Shown one piece after another: positions 33,560 to 46,367 of a stretch of 64,000 nucleotides of DNA. Numbering within the stretch: the first letter of the stretch is position 1; every line of letters starts with the position of its first letter. The position numbers and the translations under genes were made by a program. The stretch is from Lactuca virosa. Its lineage: Eukaryota > Streptophyta > Magnoliopsida > Asterales > Asteraceae. Under the pieces are notes generated by a model that worked only from the letters and a program-made list of their open reading frames with translations, had not been told where the DNA came from and ran no database searches. The stretch lies in contig CAKMRJ010005523.1 of the NCBI GenBank assembly GCA_928212115.1, positions 108,052,988-108,116,987 on the forward strand, read 5' to 3'.

Positions 33560-34171
33560 TGTGATCTCCGCCACGATCTCGGTGGTCTGCTGAAGGTCAT
33601 GAAACTCCCTCACAAGTCGTTGCACCTCGATAGGTGGTGCAAACTCCAAATCAAATCGCCGAACAAACTCAGCCCACGCCATCTCAGCCACTCCGGCTGG
33701 CCCCACCTGGCAAGTAACCTCGCCCCACCAATCTCGGACCCTGTCCCTCAGCATACAGGAGGCAAATCCAACCTTTGCCTCCTCCGGGCAAGAACGTGTG
33801 CGCTGGGCATTCTCAATGTCCGCTACCCAGCATCTGCTCACAATGGGATCCCTGACCCCCGAGAACTCTGGAGCTCCACATGCCTTGAACTCCCGAAACG
33901 AGGGAGTTCTGGCTCCACCCTGACCCGTAGAAACATCAGCCCTGAATGCCCTAAGCCTTTCTTCCATGATCTCCATCATGCCCTCCTTGACCGTCCCAAA
34001 GATGATTGGGGTAGCGTCAAGGATGCCCTTCGTAACCTCGGCCGCAATCAACTCACGCAGCCTCTCGTCAATACCATCAGTAGGGCCGCCTGACCCAGCC
34101 CTGGACCCAGATCCTGATCCTGATCCCCCTGCTCCAAACCGCGTCATCACCATGCTGAACTGAAATATCAA
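33560..34171 (-). pseudogene. Partial second gag copy outside the 3' LTR
   Basis: About 200 codons of Tekay-like Gag, almost identical to the N-terminal half of the gag at 48.9 kb (differences such as SRCWV/SRRWV and RDRVRDWW/RDRSRDWW). At 33560 it ends abruptly in host repeat DNA ('gattccaat'), so the zinc knuckles and everything downstream are missing. It is preceded by the same leader and primer site as the full copy. It is the remainder of a second internal region joined to the same LTR. Confidence 0.9.
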
Positions 34172-34830
34172 AACATAATGATCAGGATATCTATAACGAG
34201 GGTTCTTTCATACTGGTTTCCCTCCCCTTTGGAGCCCCAGGTAAAACATGGCTTTGGGTACAGGTCCTGTGCTTCCAGTAGTACGGGCCCAATACTACCT
34301 TCCACACCTACCTGTACCTTTTCCCCACTGCTCTACCTAATGACTCCAATACAACCCAATACAATACCATAATCCACAACTAACACCCGAAACAAATCTT
34401 GGGTTGCCGTATGATTTGTCCTACCCATGACAATCAAACCCATCACAACAGGTTGCTTTTATGCATGCAAATTATACACAGAAAGAACCAAATAGACTTT
34501 CGAATAAGAGATTCTACCCTAAGACCACATCCAAACAAGGAAAAGAAAATAAGGCCAAATCAATCATTCTGAGGCTATAAGCTCCTAGCCGTATATGATT
34601 CTAAAAGCATACACATAGCAAGCTCCATATAAGCCATAAGACTCAAATATCAGTATAGCATGGCTATTCAAATTGGGAAACTACTTACTTGGCTCGGCTG
34701 ATCACGCGCGTTGCACTCTCATCTTTTGGGTTTCTTTTAATTCCTTTTTGGTTACTTTTGAAAACATTTTATCACCTTCTTAGTTTGAGTCCTGACACAC
34801 CCGAGGGTGTACCCGGATCCCTCAAACCGA

Positions 34831-34843
34831 GGCTCTGATACCA
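34831..34843 (-). other. Primer binding site (TGGTATCAGAGCC) of the partial copy
   Basis: Perfect match to the plant initiator tRNA-Met primer site on the minus strand, 3 nt from the LTR end at 34847. Confidence 0.9.
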
Positions 34844-34846
34844 ACT

Positions 34847-36725
34847 TGTAACGACCCAATTTTACAAAGAAAATTTTCATTATATTTTTTTTCCTTTTAA
34901 AACCAAAGCCAATCCCCTAAACCATAAAATCCCAAAACATTTATTTTCAAATCAACATTCATTACTTCATTGTTTTCCTTTCTAAAACATCAGAGGGTCC
35001 CAAACACATCAAAAGAGAGATAGAGTGCACGTCACGTCATCACGCCTTGCCCTTGCCCTTAGGCTCAGAAGTACCTGAAACAAATCAACAACCTGTAAGC
35101 GAAATGCTTAGTTAGTTTCCCAGAGCATACCACACACATTCGCATACATATATCCTGATAGCTAAAAATAAGCTATAAACATGCCATAGAAACTATGTAA
35201 TACGATTCAACAAGAGTGCCATGGGCTACCCCACATGGTCTTTACCTAGGACCGCCATGGGCTACCCCACATGGTCTTACATCCAATGCCATGGGATACC
35301 CCACATGGTCTTTACCTAGGACTGCCATGGGCTACCCCACATGGTCTTATATCCAATGCCATGGGCTCCCCCCGGGGTCTTCCATACCAACATAATATCA
35401 CACAACATATCAATTCATAAATGAATAACACACACATAACATGATCACATAATGGGTCGGCCTTGGTGCCGTAGACCCATAGGTATGGTGAGAAGACTCA
35501 CCTCCGTCCAATGAATACAATTACTGCCCTCACAATAATCCGCAACCTACCAAGCTGAATAATAACAATAATATATAATCAATGATAAGACCTTAAATTA
35601 CCCAAGGAAAGGCCCAACCTTCAAACTCTACCCCCAAGGCCCAATTACCCCTTTCTTGCATATTGGACCCCAAAATCCAAGTCCAATATCCTTAATGGGC
35701 CCCTTGGCCCAATAAGGCCCAACCAATAAGTCCTTGGCCCAAACAGATGAAAAGGCCTCAATCTTACAGAGTCCAAACAAGCTCATCAGCCAAATGAGGC
35801 CCAAAGGCCCAAAACAGATTAGGACCCATCTGAGCTGCGTACGCCCAGCGTACCTCCCTGGTACGCGCAGCGTACTGAGGGTCTAGTGACTACGCGCTGT
35901 GTACAGACAGTTACGCCCAGCGTACAATCGTATTAAGCACTTTTCCCATTAAGTGCTTAATGCTTGAATCTCTCACGTCCAAAAGCTAGATCTAAGATTG
36001 AAAAGATGTGCCAAGACATAAAGTTGGCAACTTTATGCCCTTGCATGTCTCGTACACTCCCAACCACCCCATTAAGACCTTTTCAAGGTCTTTTACCCAA
36101 GCATGAGGTTACAACTCTCATCAAGCTTCCATTTTTATACTTCTAAATGACCAGGGGACCTCAGATCTGACTTTCATATCAAAAGGGAAGGCTTAACTCA
36201 ACAAAAGAGGTCCAAAGTTCATAAAAGGGACAAACCACCAAAACCCTAGCTAGATCTAAAGATTAGAAAGGAAAGATGCAAGCTTTTTACCTCCAGAAGC
36301 TTTGCAAGATGCTTTTGGTGCAGGATCTTGAAGCACCCTCTTGATCCAAGCTTGCTTGACCACCCCTTCTTCTTGAAATACACACAAAAAGGCCACAAAT
36401 GCACTCTTTAAGGCCTAAGAATGATCTCACAAGGTTTCCAGCAGTATATGGACGTTCTAGGGCTGTGGAGGCTCTCTAGGGCTTAGTCCAAGGGACTTAA
36501 AGTTGTTTAAATAGGCCTCAAGTCCGGAAAAATTAGGGTTTGTGTCCCTGGCGCGTACGCCCCGCGTAACTCATGGTACGCCCGGCGTACCCTGAATTCC
36601 CCGCGACCATTTTTATGCGGTACGCTAAGCGTACACTTAAGTACACCCAGTGTACTTAAGGGACCAATTATGCAAACTTATCATTTCTTAGGGTTTCAGG
36701 ACATACCAGAATTTTGGATGTTACA
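34847..36725 (-). mobile_element. LTR of Tekay-like Gypsy element (3' LTR of the main copy)
   Basis: 1879 bp from TGTAACGACCC to GGATGTTACA. Pol and a polypurine tract lie on its right, and a primer site and partial gag on its left, so it serves as 3' LTR for one internal region and 5' LTR for another. It contains four or more CATGGGCTACCCCACATGG sub-repeats (35219-35380), GGCCCA-rich DNA, GCGTAC palindromes, and TATTTAAA on the minus strand (36513-36506) as the likely TATA box. Confidence 0.92.
36506..36513 (-). promoter_or_regulatory. Likely TATA box of the Tekay LTR
   Basis: TATTTAAA on the minus strand, about 215 bp inside the LTR start in the minus sense. The same box is at the matching place in the other Tekay-like LTRs. 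Confidence 0.5.
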
Positions 36726-36738
36726 ACTCTCCCCTACT
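36726..36738 (-). other. Polypurine tract
   Basis: On the minus strand AGTAGGGGAGAGT abuts the LTR. This is the usual plus-strand primer of LTR retrotransposons and confirms that the LTR at 34847-36725 is the 3' LTR for the pol at its right. Confidence 0.9.
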
Positions 36739-36742
36739 TGAA

Positions 36743-39526
36743 CTAGACTTCGTCCCCGAAGTCTGCAGCTGAAAACAGTTCGGGGTAATGCTCCCGTATT
36801 TCCTCTTCTGGCTCCCAGGTCCATTCGGAGCCCTTTCGGTGCTGCCATTGCACTTTTACCAACTTTACTTTCTTATTCCGAAGTCCCTTCGTCTTCCTGT
36901 CTAGAATGGCAACCGGCCTCTCGACATAATTCAGGCCCCCATCCACCTGAATATCGTCCAAGGATATAACCGCGGACTCATCAGCAACACACTTCCGAAG
37001 CTGAGACACGTGGAAGGTGTTGTGAATCTGACTAAGCTCCTCAGGAAGCTCTAAGCGATAGGCTACCTTGCCCACTCGGGCTATGATCCTGAACGGGCCT
37101 ATAAATCGAGGCCCCAACTTGCCTCTCTTACGAAACCTGATAATCCCCTTCCAGGGTGATACCTTCAGCAAAACAAAATCCCCCACCTGAAACTCCAGAT
37201 CTGATCGTACGTCGATCAGCATAACTCTTTTGACGGCTCTGCGCGATCCGTAACCGGTCGCGTACCTGCTGAATCAACCCGGTGGTCTTGAGTACCACCT
37301 CCGTGCTTCCCATCACACGATGACCAACCTCGTCCCAACACACTGGGGTCCTGCACCTCCGACCATATAACATCTCGAATGGAGCTCGATCGATACTGGC
37401 ATGATAACTGTTATTGTATGAGAACTCTGCCAGTGGGAGGTACGTATCCCAACTTCCTCCAAAATCCAGCACGCACACTCGCAACATGTCCTCTAATGTC
37501 TGAATCGTCCTCTCACTCTGACCGTCAGTCTGAGGGTGATATGCTGTACTGAAGTGTAGCTGAGTCCCCAGTTCCTCATGGAACTTTTTCCAAAACCTGG
37601 ATGTAAACCGAACATCCCTATCTGAAACCACTGACACCGGCACCCCGTGCCTAGCCACCACTTCTCGAACGTAGATATTTGCCAACTTTTCTGCGGATAT
37701 ACTCTCGGAGATCAGAATGAAATGGGTACTCTTCGTTAGTCTGTCCACAATAACCCATATGGCATCCACTCCCCTCGCCGTCCTCGGTAGCTTCGTAATG
37801 AAGTCCATAGTGATCTCTTCCCACTTCCACATGGGAATGGGTAACGGCTGAACCTTGCCATGAGGCCGCTGGTGCTCGGCCTTGACCTTTCTGCAGGTCA
37901 AGCACCGCTACACAAACCCGGCGATCTCCCGCTTCATGCAGGGCCACCAATAACTCAGTCTCAAGTCCCTATACATTTTTGTTGCACCTGGATGTATAGA
38001 AAACTTGGACTTATGCGCCTCCTCTAACAGTCTCTGCCTCACGCCCCCTGCCAATGGTACCCACACTCGGCCACACTGAGTCAAAAGACCACGACTATCC
38101 TTGACAAACAAGGGATACTGACCCCGAATTTTCTTTGTTTTCCAGTTCTCCTTTTTCACCCCCTCAACCTGAGCCCCCTTGATCATTTCCAACAAAGGCG
38201 AAATCACTGTCATCCTCATACAAATGTCCCTAGTCGGGGACCCCATCACCTTGCGACTCAAAGCATCGGCCACCATGTTGGCCTTCCCTGGATGGTATAG
38301 GATCTCGCAATCATAATCATTTAGTACATCCAACCATCTCCTCTGCCGCATGTTGAGGTTCTGCTGATCCATCAAATACTTTAGACTCTTGTGATCGGTA
38401 TAAATAATAACCGCACTCCATACAATAGTGTCTCCAAATCTTGAGGGCAAACACCACCGCCCCCAGTTCCAAGTCATGCGTGGGGTAATTTGCCTCGTGA
38501 GGCTTCAACTGCCTCGAGGCATAAGCAATCACATGCCCTCTCTGCATCAATACTGCACCCAACCCTGATATCGATGCATCACAGTATACCACTAGATCAT
38601 CCAACCCCTCAGGCAGTACCAGGACTGGAGCCTCACATAATCTCCGCCTCAGGGTCTCAAAAGCCCTCTGCTGATCCTCATCCCACCGGAAAGTCACATT
38701 CTTCTTGGTCAAACGGGTCAATGACACAGCAATCTTGGAGAAATCCTGGATAAACCTCCGGTAGTAACCCGCTAAACCCAAGAAGCTACGAATCTCTGAA
38801 ACATTCCTCGGTACCTCCCATCGCATCACAGCCTCCACCTTAGCTGGGTCGACCGAAATACCTTCTTGATTGATGACATCCCCCAAAAACTGCACTTTCC
38901 GCAACCAGAAATCACATTTTGAGAACTTTGCATAAAGCTTCTCCGCCCTCAAAGTCTCCAGTACCTCTTTCAAGTGCTGCTCGTGCTGCTCCCTAGTTTT
39001 GGAGTAAACCAGGATATCATCAATAAAAACGATCACTGACTGATCCACCATCGGCCTGCACACCCGGTTCATGAGGTCCATGAATGTTGTCGGGGCATTG
39101 GTGAGCCCAAATGGCATCACCACAAACTCATAATGCCCATAACAAGTCCTGAAAGGTATATCCTCGTCCCTAATCCTCATCTGATGATACCCAGACCGAA
39201 GATCAGTCTTGGAAAACCAAGATGCACCCTGAAGTTGATCAAATAAGTCATCGATCCTTGGCAAAGGATAGCGGTTTTTCACTGTCAGCTTGTTCAGCTC
39301 CCTATAATCAATGCACATCCTGTGCGACCCGTCCTTCTTTTTCACGAAAAGGATCAGTGCTCCCCATGGAGAACTGCTCGGACGGATGAACCCTCGGTCT
39401 AGCAGCTCTTGAAGCTGCGTAGATAACTCCTACATCTCAGGTGGTGCCAACCGATACGGTGCCTTGGCTATCGGAGCGGCACCCGGCACCAATTCGATGC
39501 GAAACTCCACCTGCCTCTCCGAAGGC
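36743..39526 (-). pseudogene. Tekay-like pol: reverse transcriptase, RNase H, integrase, chromodomain
   Basis: Minus-strand frames show, in order, the RT ('DGSHRMCIDYRELNKLT', the catalytic FIDDILVYS, 'FLGLAGYYRRFI'), then RNase H ('LVVYCDAS', 'IYTDHKSLKYLMDQ'). Next is the integrase zinc finger and core ('MDFITKLP', 'VVSDRDVRFTSRFW', 'TAYHPQTDGQSERTIQTLE', the D,D,E residues present). The end has a chromodomain-like region ('VKVQWQHRKGSEWTWEPEEE'), the mark of chromoviruses such as Tekay. Breaks are a TAG near 39432, a frameshift near 38410-38440, a TAG near 37908, and a frameshift near 37200. At 39526 the frame is cut by the Copia insertion and continues at 47125 ('FPEELPGVP' then 'SERQVEFRIELVPG'). 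Order RT-RH-INT is the Gypsy order. Confidence 0.93.
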
Positions 39527-40278
39527 TGTTAGATTAATGTCTAAGTCCATAACTATATTTGGTATGTACTTGACCCGACCCGGCATGGTCCATTTGGGTT
39601 GCACTTCACCGGCACAATTTATATGGATAATCTTTTGAGAATAGTATATTTATGATTTATATTAATATATTATAAGTTCTAATATATTAATATGGAATCA
39701 TATTATTTAATTAGTATTGATCAAGAATTAATTTAGAATTAATTAAGTGATCAAAAAGAACTAATTAAATATGGACTCTTATATATATGGAATGGGCCAA
39801 GTTCATTTAGGTTGGGCTAAGCTTTCATGGATGGTCCATGGAGCTTTTAACCCATGGATCCTATGTAAATGAAAGGTCATGGGTATTAGGGTTTACATGG
39901 ATGTAACCCTAATCCTCCATAATATATAAAGGGGTCCTTGGCTCACAAAATTGGCACAAGTGTGTGAAAATAAGAGTGGGTCGATTTTAGTGTGCATACA
40001 TATTCTCTCAGGTTCTTCCAAGGTGTTTTGGTGATTTGTGATTCCATTTGAGGCTTCCACACTATTGGGGCTAAGCTCTTAAAGCTTGAAGACATCAAGC
40101 TACATCAAAAGGTATGTCATCTAACTAGAACTTTGTAGTATAGGTGCTTCATAATATGCTAGTTAGGATGAAACCTTGGAATAGTTAATATTTGCATGTA
40201 TAATAGAGAAAACATAGATCCAAGGTTTATAGGGTTGCATGTACACCATAGGAGTGTTAGAATGCTCAAAACCCAACA
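39527..40278 (+). repeat. Copia 5' LTR
   Basis: 752 bp, TGTTAGATTAATG to ACCCAACA. A TATATAAA box is at 39923-39930. It matches the 3' LTR apart from about six substitutions. Confidence 0.95.
39923..39930 (+). promoter_or_regulatory. TATA box in Copia 5' LTR
   Basis: TATATAAA followed by 'ggggtccttggc'. The same box occurs in the 3' LTR and in the solo LTR at 21.5 kb. Confidence 0.65.
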
Positions 40279-40279
40279 G

Positions 40280-40292
40280 TGGTATCAGAGCC
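40280..40292 (+). other. Primer binding site of Copia element
   Basis: TGGTATCAGAGCC starts 2 nt after the 5' LTR, complementary to the 3' end of plant initiator tRNA-Met. Confidence 0.95.
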
Positions 40293-41939
40293 ATGGGTTG
40301 TTTTCTGTTATATTGATGCAAATGTTTTATTTTCAAGTTGAAAAAAAAAGGGAAAAAAACATGACGTTTGTCAAATTTTAAGATAATTACTTGTTTTGTG
40401 AAAAACGAATTATTTGTAAAATTTGAATCATTTGTTATATGAGTTGAATTAGGTCAAATTTAGTAAAAGATAAAATGATATGATTATTTTATTAGTTTTA
40501 AAAGTTTGATCTAAATGTTTTAAGGAGTTACATATTTTGTCATAAAATTTTGGAGCTCAAAAGTTTTTTTTAAAGTTGTGATCTTAAGGGTTTTTGAAAC
40601 TTCCATAAGTTATGGATATGAAAGTTTTTTTTTAAAAAAAAATTTGATTCAAAGTTTTTTATGGAGTTACAAAATTTGGTGTTAATGTTTTAAAGAATTC
40701 CATAACTTGTTCTTAAGTTATGGAACATGAAAATTTTCATCATAAAACAAGTATTTAACTCCATAAGTTATGGAATCCAAAGGTTTTCAAGAGTTACAAA
40801 ACTTGCCCTCAAGTTTTGGAATTTGGAAAAAGCTTTTTTATGAAAAAAAAAGAATTGAATTCTAAAACTCTTGGGTTCATAACTTAAACAATTAATTAAA
40901 TGGTTTTAATTTTGAATTTAATAATTGGAATTATGATGTTTTATTGAATAATTCAAATTAACTCTTATGGACTTTATTAATAGTTAATTAAATCGTTTAA
41001 TTAAAAGAGTATTATTAAATCCATAAATAAAGATATGGTTTGAGTTTAATTAAATTAAAAGTGTAGTTTAATTAATAGATTAAACCACCAAGTATTTTAA
41101 ATGTCTAAAATACACCCTTATACTATTATAATATTAAAAGTTTAATATATTATATGTATAAGAGCAAGTCGTCTTACCAATAGTAGGCCTCATTCACGAA
41201 GCCGGTCTATAAGGGGGGTATAAGGTTACTGCCTATAAAATGGCAGTTTAATGGGTGTCCACTCTCACCCACCGCTTCCTTGACCGGTGGAGGGTCGTTA
41301 GCCGAACGGGTAGGACAAGGACTATAATTCTCCCTTCATTAAAAGTATAATGATAAATACTAAGTAACTAAACTTAATAATTCCCAATCTTAGTTACTTA
41401 GGAAAATGTGAATAAGGTGCTAATCCATGAAATTACACTTTGCACTTTGTTTAAGCTGTTAGTGGAGCGTGTGTGGTTAACCGGCACACTAACCTGGACT
41501 TAACAAGGTAGGCAAAGGGTAACTTAATGTTTATCATAGTATCGTTGGAGCGTGTGTGGTTAACCGGCACATCGATTGAGGGGTAAATATTAAGGGTACC
41601 AAGTATATTTGCATGGTTACTTCACACCTTGTTTTGTGATCCTCGGCATCCCAGTCACAAAACCTGAAGGGCACACTCGAGATTGAAACATGCCATTGAA
41701 AAGTTCAATGAATCTCAAAAGAATCTAGGAGTTTCAAAACCAATTAAAACCTAATAATACATTTCGTTTATCTTGGTGGAAATTGGTGAATCGTCATTCA
41801 CCTACCTTCAAATATTTTATAGCTTGGATTACGGCATCCCTCTTCCAAGTTATAAAATAGTTTGTTGGGTCCTAGCCTTAATATATCATATTGGGTGTTA
41901 TATTAAGGACTTAAATCAACTTTACGTGAATTTCTCCCA
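40293..41939 (+). other. Long Copia leader with a 26-bp duplicated motif
   Basis: About 1.65 kb of leader before gag, with no ORF. It starts with A- and T-rich runs and then has a GC-richer segment (41160-41700). Two perfect 26-bp copies, both starting TGGAGCGTGTGTGG, lie at 41463-41488 and 41546-41571, 83 bp apart. Packaging or translation signals could sit here, but this is inference. Confidence 0.6.
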
Positions 41940-42684
41940 TTGTTGATGTCTGGTTTAGACAACAATGATCTTCCCAAACCAAGCTTTCCTAATGAATATG
42001 ACTTCCCGAGTTTGGCTCATGGAAGTCATACTTCTCTTCCTCCACCTCCTCCAATTATTCTCCCTAACCCACAAGTTCAAGGTCACTCAAGCCCTAATGG
42101 CAAGCAAGGTCTATGTGATCACATCTTAGAGATGAAGTCACATATTGACAAGCCGGGAGAGTTGGGTGTCAAAGTCTTGAGAAAGTTGGATGTTCAATCA
42201 CTTTCTAAGTCACATAGTGAGTTCCTTTGGGACTACTATGAAACAGACTATGACATGAACCTTAATGATCATATCTATTTGCTTGGTGCTGCTGAATCAG
42301 CAATGATTTGGAACGATAGTAAAGCAAATTTGATTAGAAGATCAACTTCCAAAAAAACTTTATGGACAGTGACAATGGTGACACTGGAAATCCAGAAAAA
42401 GCATTCTCTTCCCAATGGAAAGGGATTGGCCATAGTCAACCCGGTTGACCAAATGGTAAAGAGAAAGGCTAAGTCTGAGATAGTCCCATTACCAAAGGGT
42501 CCATATGTTTATTTTGCCAAAGGAAGGGGCGTTGATTGCAAAGCTGCCAAATTTACCTAAGGATGTTAAAGTCAATAAGTTTGACTCTACATCAGGTAAT
42601 CTAACTCTGTTAAGTTCTATTCTGAGATCCTCATTACATAATGTGACTGGGTCACATGTTGATGTTTTAAGAATCAAAGAATAG
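41940..42684 (+). pseudogene. Copia gag, decayed
   Basis: An ORF of 206 codons (41940-42560) ends at a frameshift and continues in another frame to about 42684. It has the Copia Gag order: 'LCDHILEMKSHIDKPGELG', 'SLSKSHSEFLWDYYETDYDMN', and 'HIYLLGAAESAM'. Then comes 'KGPYVYFAKGRGVDCKA', where the CCHC zinc knuckle should be but most cysteines are lost, and 'KDVKVNKFDSTSG' after the shift. Gag binds RNA and builds the particle; without the knuckle this copy should not package RNA. Confidence 0.8.
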
Positions 42685-43199
42685 AGAGAAATCTTAAAGG
42701 AAGTATATGTTGATTCTGATCGCGAAGGTGGATTTCGATCGCATCAGAATTTTGAGCAGTTGCTTAAGAAGTTATGATATATTGCTAAGGAATAGATCAC
42801 AACAATTTTCCATGTGGATTGTAAGGATAAGTTTTTCCGCAAAGTTTTAAAATAAAAGAAAATTGTTTAATTTTATTTATTTGAAGTATCCTTACAATGG
42901 CATTTCTTGAAAATTGTTGCTTATATGATTCCACTGACATCAATATTGGAAAATGGATTTGATTCTTTCATTTGTGGTAGTGTCTAAATTTACCAAATGA
43001 GGAAAGTTCCTCATCACCCAAGTTTCAATTGGACCGAAACTTGGAATCATGCAAGTTGAATAGTATGATGAATGAGAACTTTCAAGCATTGGAAAATCAA
43101 GACTAATTACTTGTTCACATGGATGTGTGAGTCAAGTGAAGGACTAAAGGGATCGAGTACACATTCTTGTGCACTGGTCATATCCACCACAAAGCTCGT

Positions 43200-45480
43200 T
43201 AAGACTATTTGATTTACTAAAGTTTAGTAAATATGGTTATACTTACAAGTTTAAGTATAATTCTGAAACATTGGAAAAGTCTCAATGTATGGCAGAACGA
43301 ATGGGAAGAATCAAATTAGGCAGAAAGATAAAAGTTTCTCAAATCTGAAAAGATGGGAGAGTACTTTAGTATCATGTTTGTGATCATCTTAATGATTTAG
43401 AAATCATATCACAATTAGTCCTCTAAAGGTCATCTTAGTGCATTCTTATGACTAAGAAGAGGAGTCATGAATTGTTGAAATGGTTAGATCAGGAAGATGA
43501 GTCATACTTCGTTCCAAAACAATTCTTAGAGTCATACTCCAAGATTGTAACTTGAGTGACATATCTTAAAGAAAGGTTTAAAACACTTGTCAAATGTAAG
43601 AGTAAAAGTGTCCTACTCTTGTACATTTGAAATTGGTAAGTTGTGATGTTTTGGATAAAACAAAGACCAACTAAGGCCAATTGTGTGAAGTGTTTGTCTT
43701 GATAAAGAATCCGCACTATCTCTTGAATATTTGGCAAGATAGTCTTATATGTCAAGAGGAGTGGGAGTCTTAAAGATCCTAAAAAGAATTTCAAGAACTA
43801 ATCAAGAATAAAACCTGAGGTTCTTCACTAGCACACGACTTGAGGTTTATAACCTATCGTGTTGACATATTCTGTGCCCATTCCAGTTAAAGTTGGCTTT
43901 GCATAGGAGTTCTGAAAGTTCTCAATTGGTTGCATAACAACTTGGAAGCAATGGCAGGCCCTGTACTGCCAGGTGGCAAGAAGTTAAGATTGCATAAGTT
44001 CAGTCCATATGAGTTTGGATTTGTCATTATCCTTGTCTTGTGACTATGGTTTTGACGATTCACATGGATAAGAACACATACACCATAAAATCTAAGGGTC
44101 ATAAGGTTTCTCTCCGATTCATGAAAATGATGGTGAGGAAACACTTCCACCAAGTAGATTTGAAGCAGATGGCAAAAGGTCTAAACAATTGAGACTATGA
44201 TTACGACATCCCTTTTCATAGTTCTGAAATTGTTTAGACACACATGCATGCTATCTAAGGAAAGGTGTATGATTTTGATAAAGTTTTATCAAAGCATCTC
44301 GTATCAGAAATCTGAACTTTGGTAAGAAAGTCAATAAAGTATTGATTTCTAGAAGTCCAGCTGATTTCTGAGTACATGTCAAAGCTAGTGGGAGCATAAG
44401 TGTTATGCTAATAATCATCATGTTAGTGGGAGCATGATAATTATTGTTAGTGTTGCAAGTTAGCAATGTTAATTATAGAAAACAAAAGTTTCAATTCGTG
44501 AGGCTGCAGGGATTGAAAAAGTTGTTTTGCTATAATTAAGGGAGAGGATATACTTCATTTCAGTTCTAAAGGCTTAGATTGAGACCTTAATCATCTTTAG
44601 TCAAGAATATATATATGAATTTCATGTTGGATTGGTTCAACTTAAGGAAATTCTATATATTGCGTTCTCAAAATTCGATTATGATTACGACATCCCTCTT
44701 CATAGTCAAATTTTGAAAACATGGCAAATAAAATATTGTAGCAAAAGACTGGTCTAGAATCATGTCTTTATGTGAGACATCATGAATCGTGTACCATTTG
44801 CTTTGGGTACAGGATCGATTGCATGTGCTATAATATTTGTCATTTCTAAATTTTTCCAAATGCCCAGAGGCATTAAGAAGGGAAAAGGTCTAGAATTGGA
44901 TATGACTAAAATGATTAAGCAATTGTCGAGGACAATCTGAGGTTTACCAAAGATTGGTTGCTCAGGGACAGTTGGAAGTATAGTGCTAATTTTGGAAGGA
45001 CCATATTGACATATTCTGAAAAGAGGCATCTCTTATTCAGAAGTGATAGTCAAAATGAGAATATGGAGTTGTCTCCATAGGTGGAAGTTATCTGTGTAAG
45101 ATTAGAAAACTTAATGCAAGAAGCATGTCCAAAGCAATGTACTTTGAATATGAGACTTAGTTTCCATGGAGTTGATCTCCATTGGAATACCTTATAATGA
45201 ATGTTGACAAGTCTTTGTGACTTTGTACATATTCATTACAGGAGGGTCAGTGCATATAAGTTTAAAATCTAAACAGATTTCGATAAATGATAGGAATTTG
45301 AAATTCTCACATTTTTCGATAAGGATTTGGGAGTGTGAAATTAGAATCATTGAAATTATGTTCAATTGGTTTATTTCACAAAGTAAGGATCATAGACAAA
45401 CATAGAGTGCATACTTGGTGTATGGCAAAGCTATTGTTTAAGAAAAACATAGTGTACATGCTTGGAGCATGGGACAACTA
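43200..45480 (+). pseudogene. Copia pol (integrase, RT, RNase H) remnants, no open frame
   Basis: Short stretches in changing frames follow the Copia order. Integrase-like text 'KYGYTYKFKYNSETLEKSQ' and 'DHLNDLEIISQL' appears around 43225-43415. Text near 44756-44850 ('IMNRVPFALGTGSI') resembles the 'PYASAVGSIMYAM' part of Copia RT. Text near 45240-45290 and around 45450 ('HSVHAWSMGQL') recalls the RNase H end. Frequent stops and indels leave nothing translatable. Assignment by eye, moderate certainty. Confidence 0.55.
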
Positions 45481-45489
45481 GTGTTTTTA

Positions 45490-46356
45490 ATTCAAGTATA
45501 AAGTTGATAAAACCGAAACAATGAATAATGAGTAATCAGTATGGTGATAAATAAAAGTGTTTATTTATATTCATAGGGTTTGATACCATATTTGATTCAT
45601 TTATTCTTGTGTTTCACTTTGCATGTTTTGACTTCCAGAATAACTAAGTCGCTCTTCCTGAATGATTAAGTTATTCAAACCATCCACAGTCGGTCATATG
45701 TTGGAAGTAGATATGAATCAAGACTGTCATGGGTTGGTTTGTAGAGGTCCAAGTTGGTGGACAAAGTGGTGCTACAACACTCATGAGTGCTCATAAGTTC
45801 TGAGTATTGGATTCAACCCGCGCTCATTTGAATCACTTCATGGATTTTATCACGAGTGATCATGAGACGATAATATCTTATATTCTTCAAACCTAGAGAT
45901 ATGAGTTGTTACTATGAGTTGGTTATACATTGATTGCACGAAAACGCATTGGTAACTCGATGTTATAAAACGTGCCTTTGTGTATGATTCAACAAGTAGT
46001 AGAACAAGCCATATGAGTCGAAGTTTATCCATTCCTTTTACCTTCGGGATAAAAGCGATATCTGTGGGGCCCTCGATGATTTAGCGATGACACATGTGAG
46101 TGCTTGGCCAAGCCAGGACTGTTTTGATTTGTTCAATCAGTCAGTCATCATAAATCGAAAATCGGTAAACAACAAATGGACAGAGAGAATGATTATAATC
46201 CATGTCTCAGTCCATATGATATCTAGAATGGAGGAATATATGATCCCTTATCTAATGAACAAGCATTGACAAGGTCAGAGTTCGACAGCGGCTTTAAGAG
46301 CTACGATTGCCAGTTAGGTTTTGAAGTCATACTCAATAATAGTTTTAGACTTATCC
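45490..46356 (+). other. Copia 3' untranslated segment
   Basis: About 0.85 kb between the last pol-like text and the 3' LTR. No ORF of note. Confidence 0.5.
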
Positions 46357-46367
46357 AAGTGGGATAC
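46357..46367 (+). other. Polypurine tract of Copia element
   Basis: AAGTGGGATAC directly precedes the 3' LTR. Copia elements usually have AAGTGGGAGA here, so this one is slightly altered. Confidence 0.75.

Noticed and set aside
33527..34093. Plus-strand ORF of 188 codons
   Set aside because: Antisense shadow of the partial gag copy.
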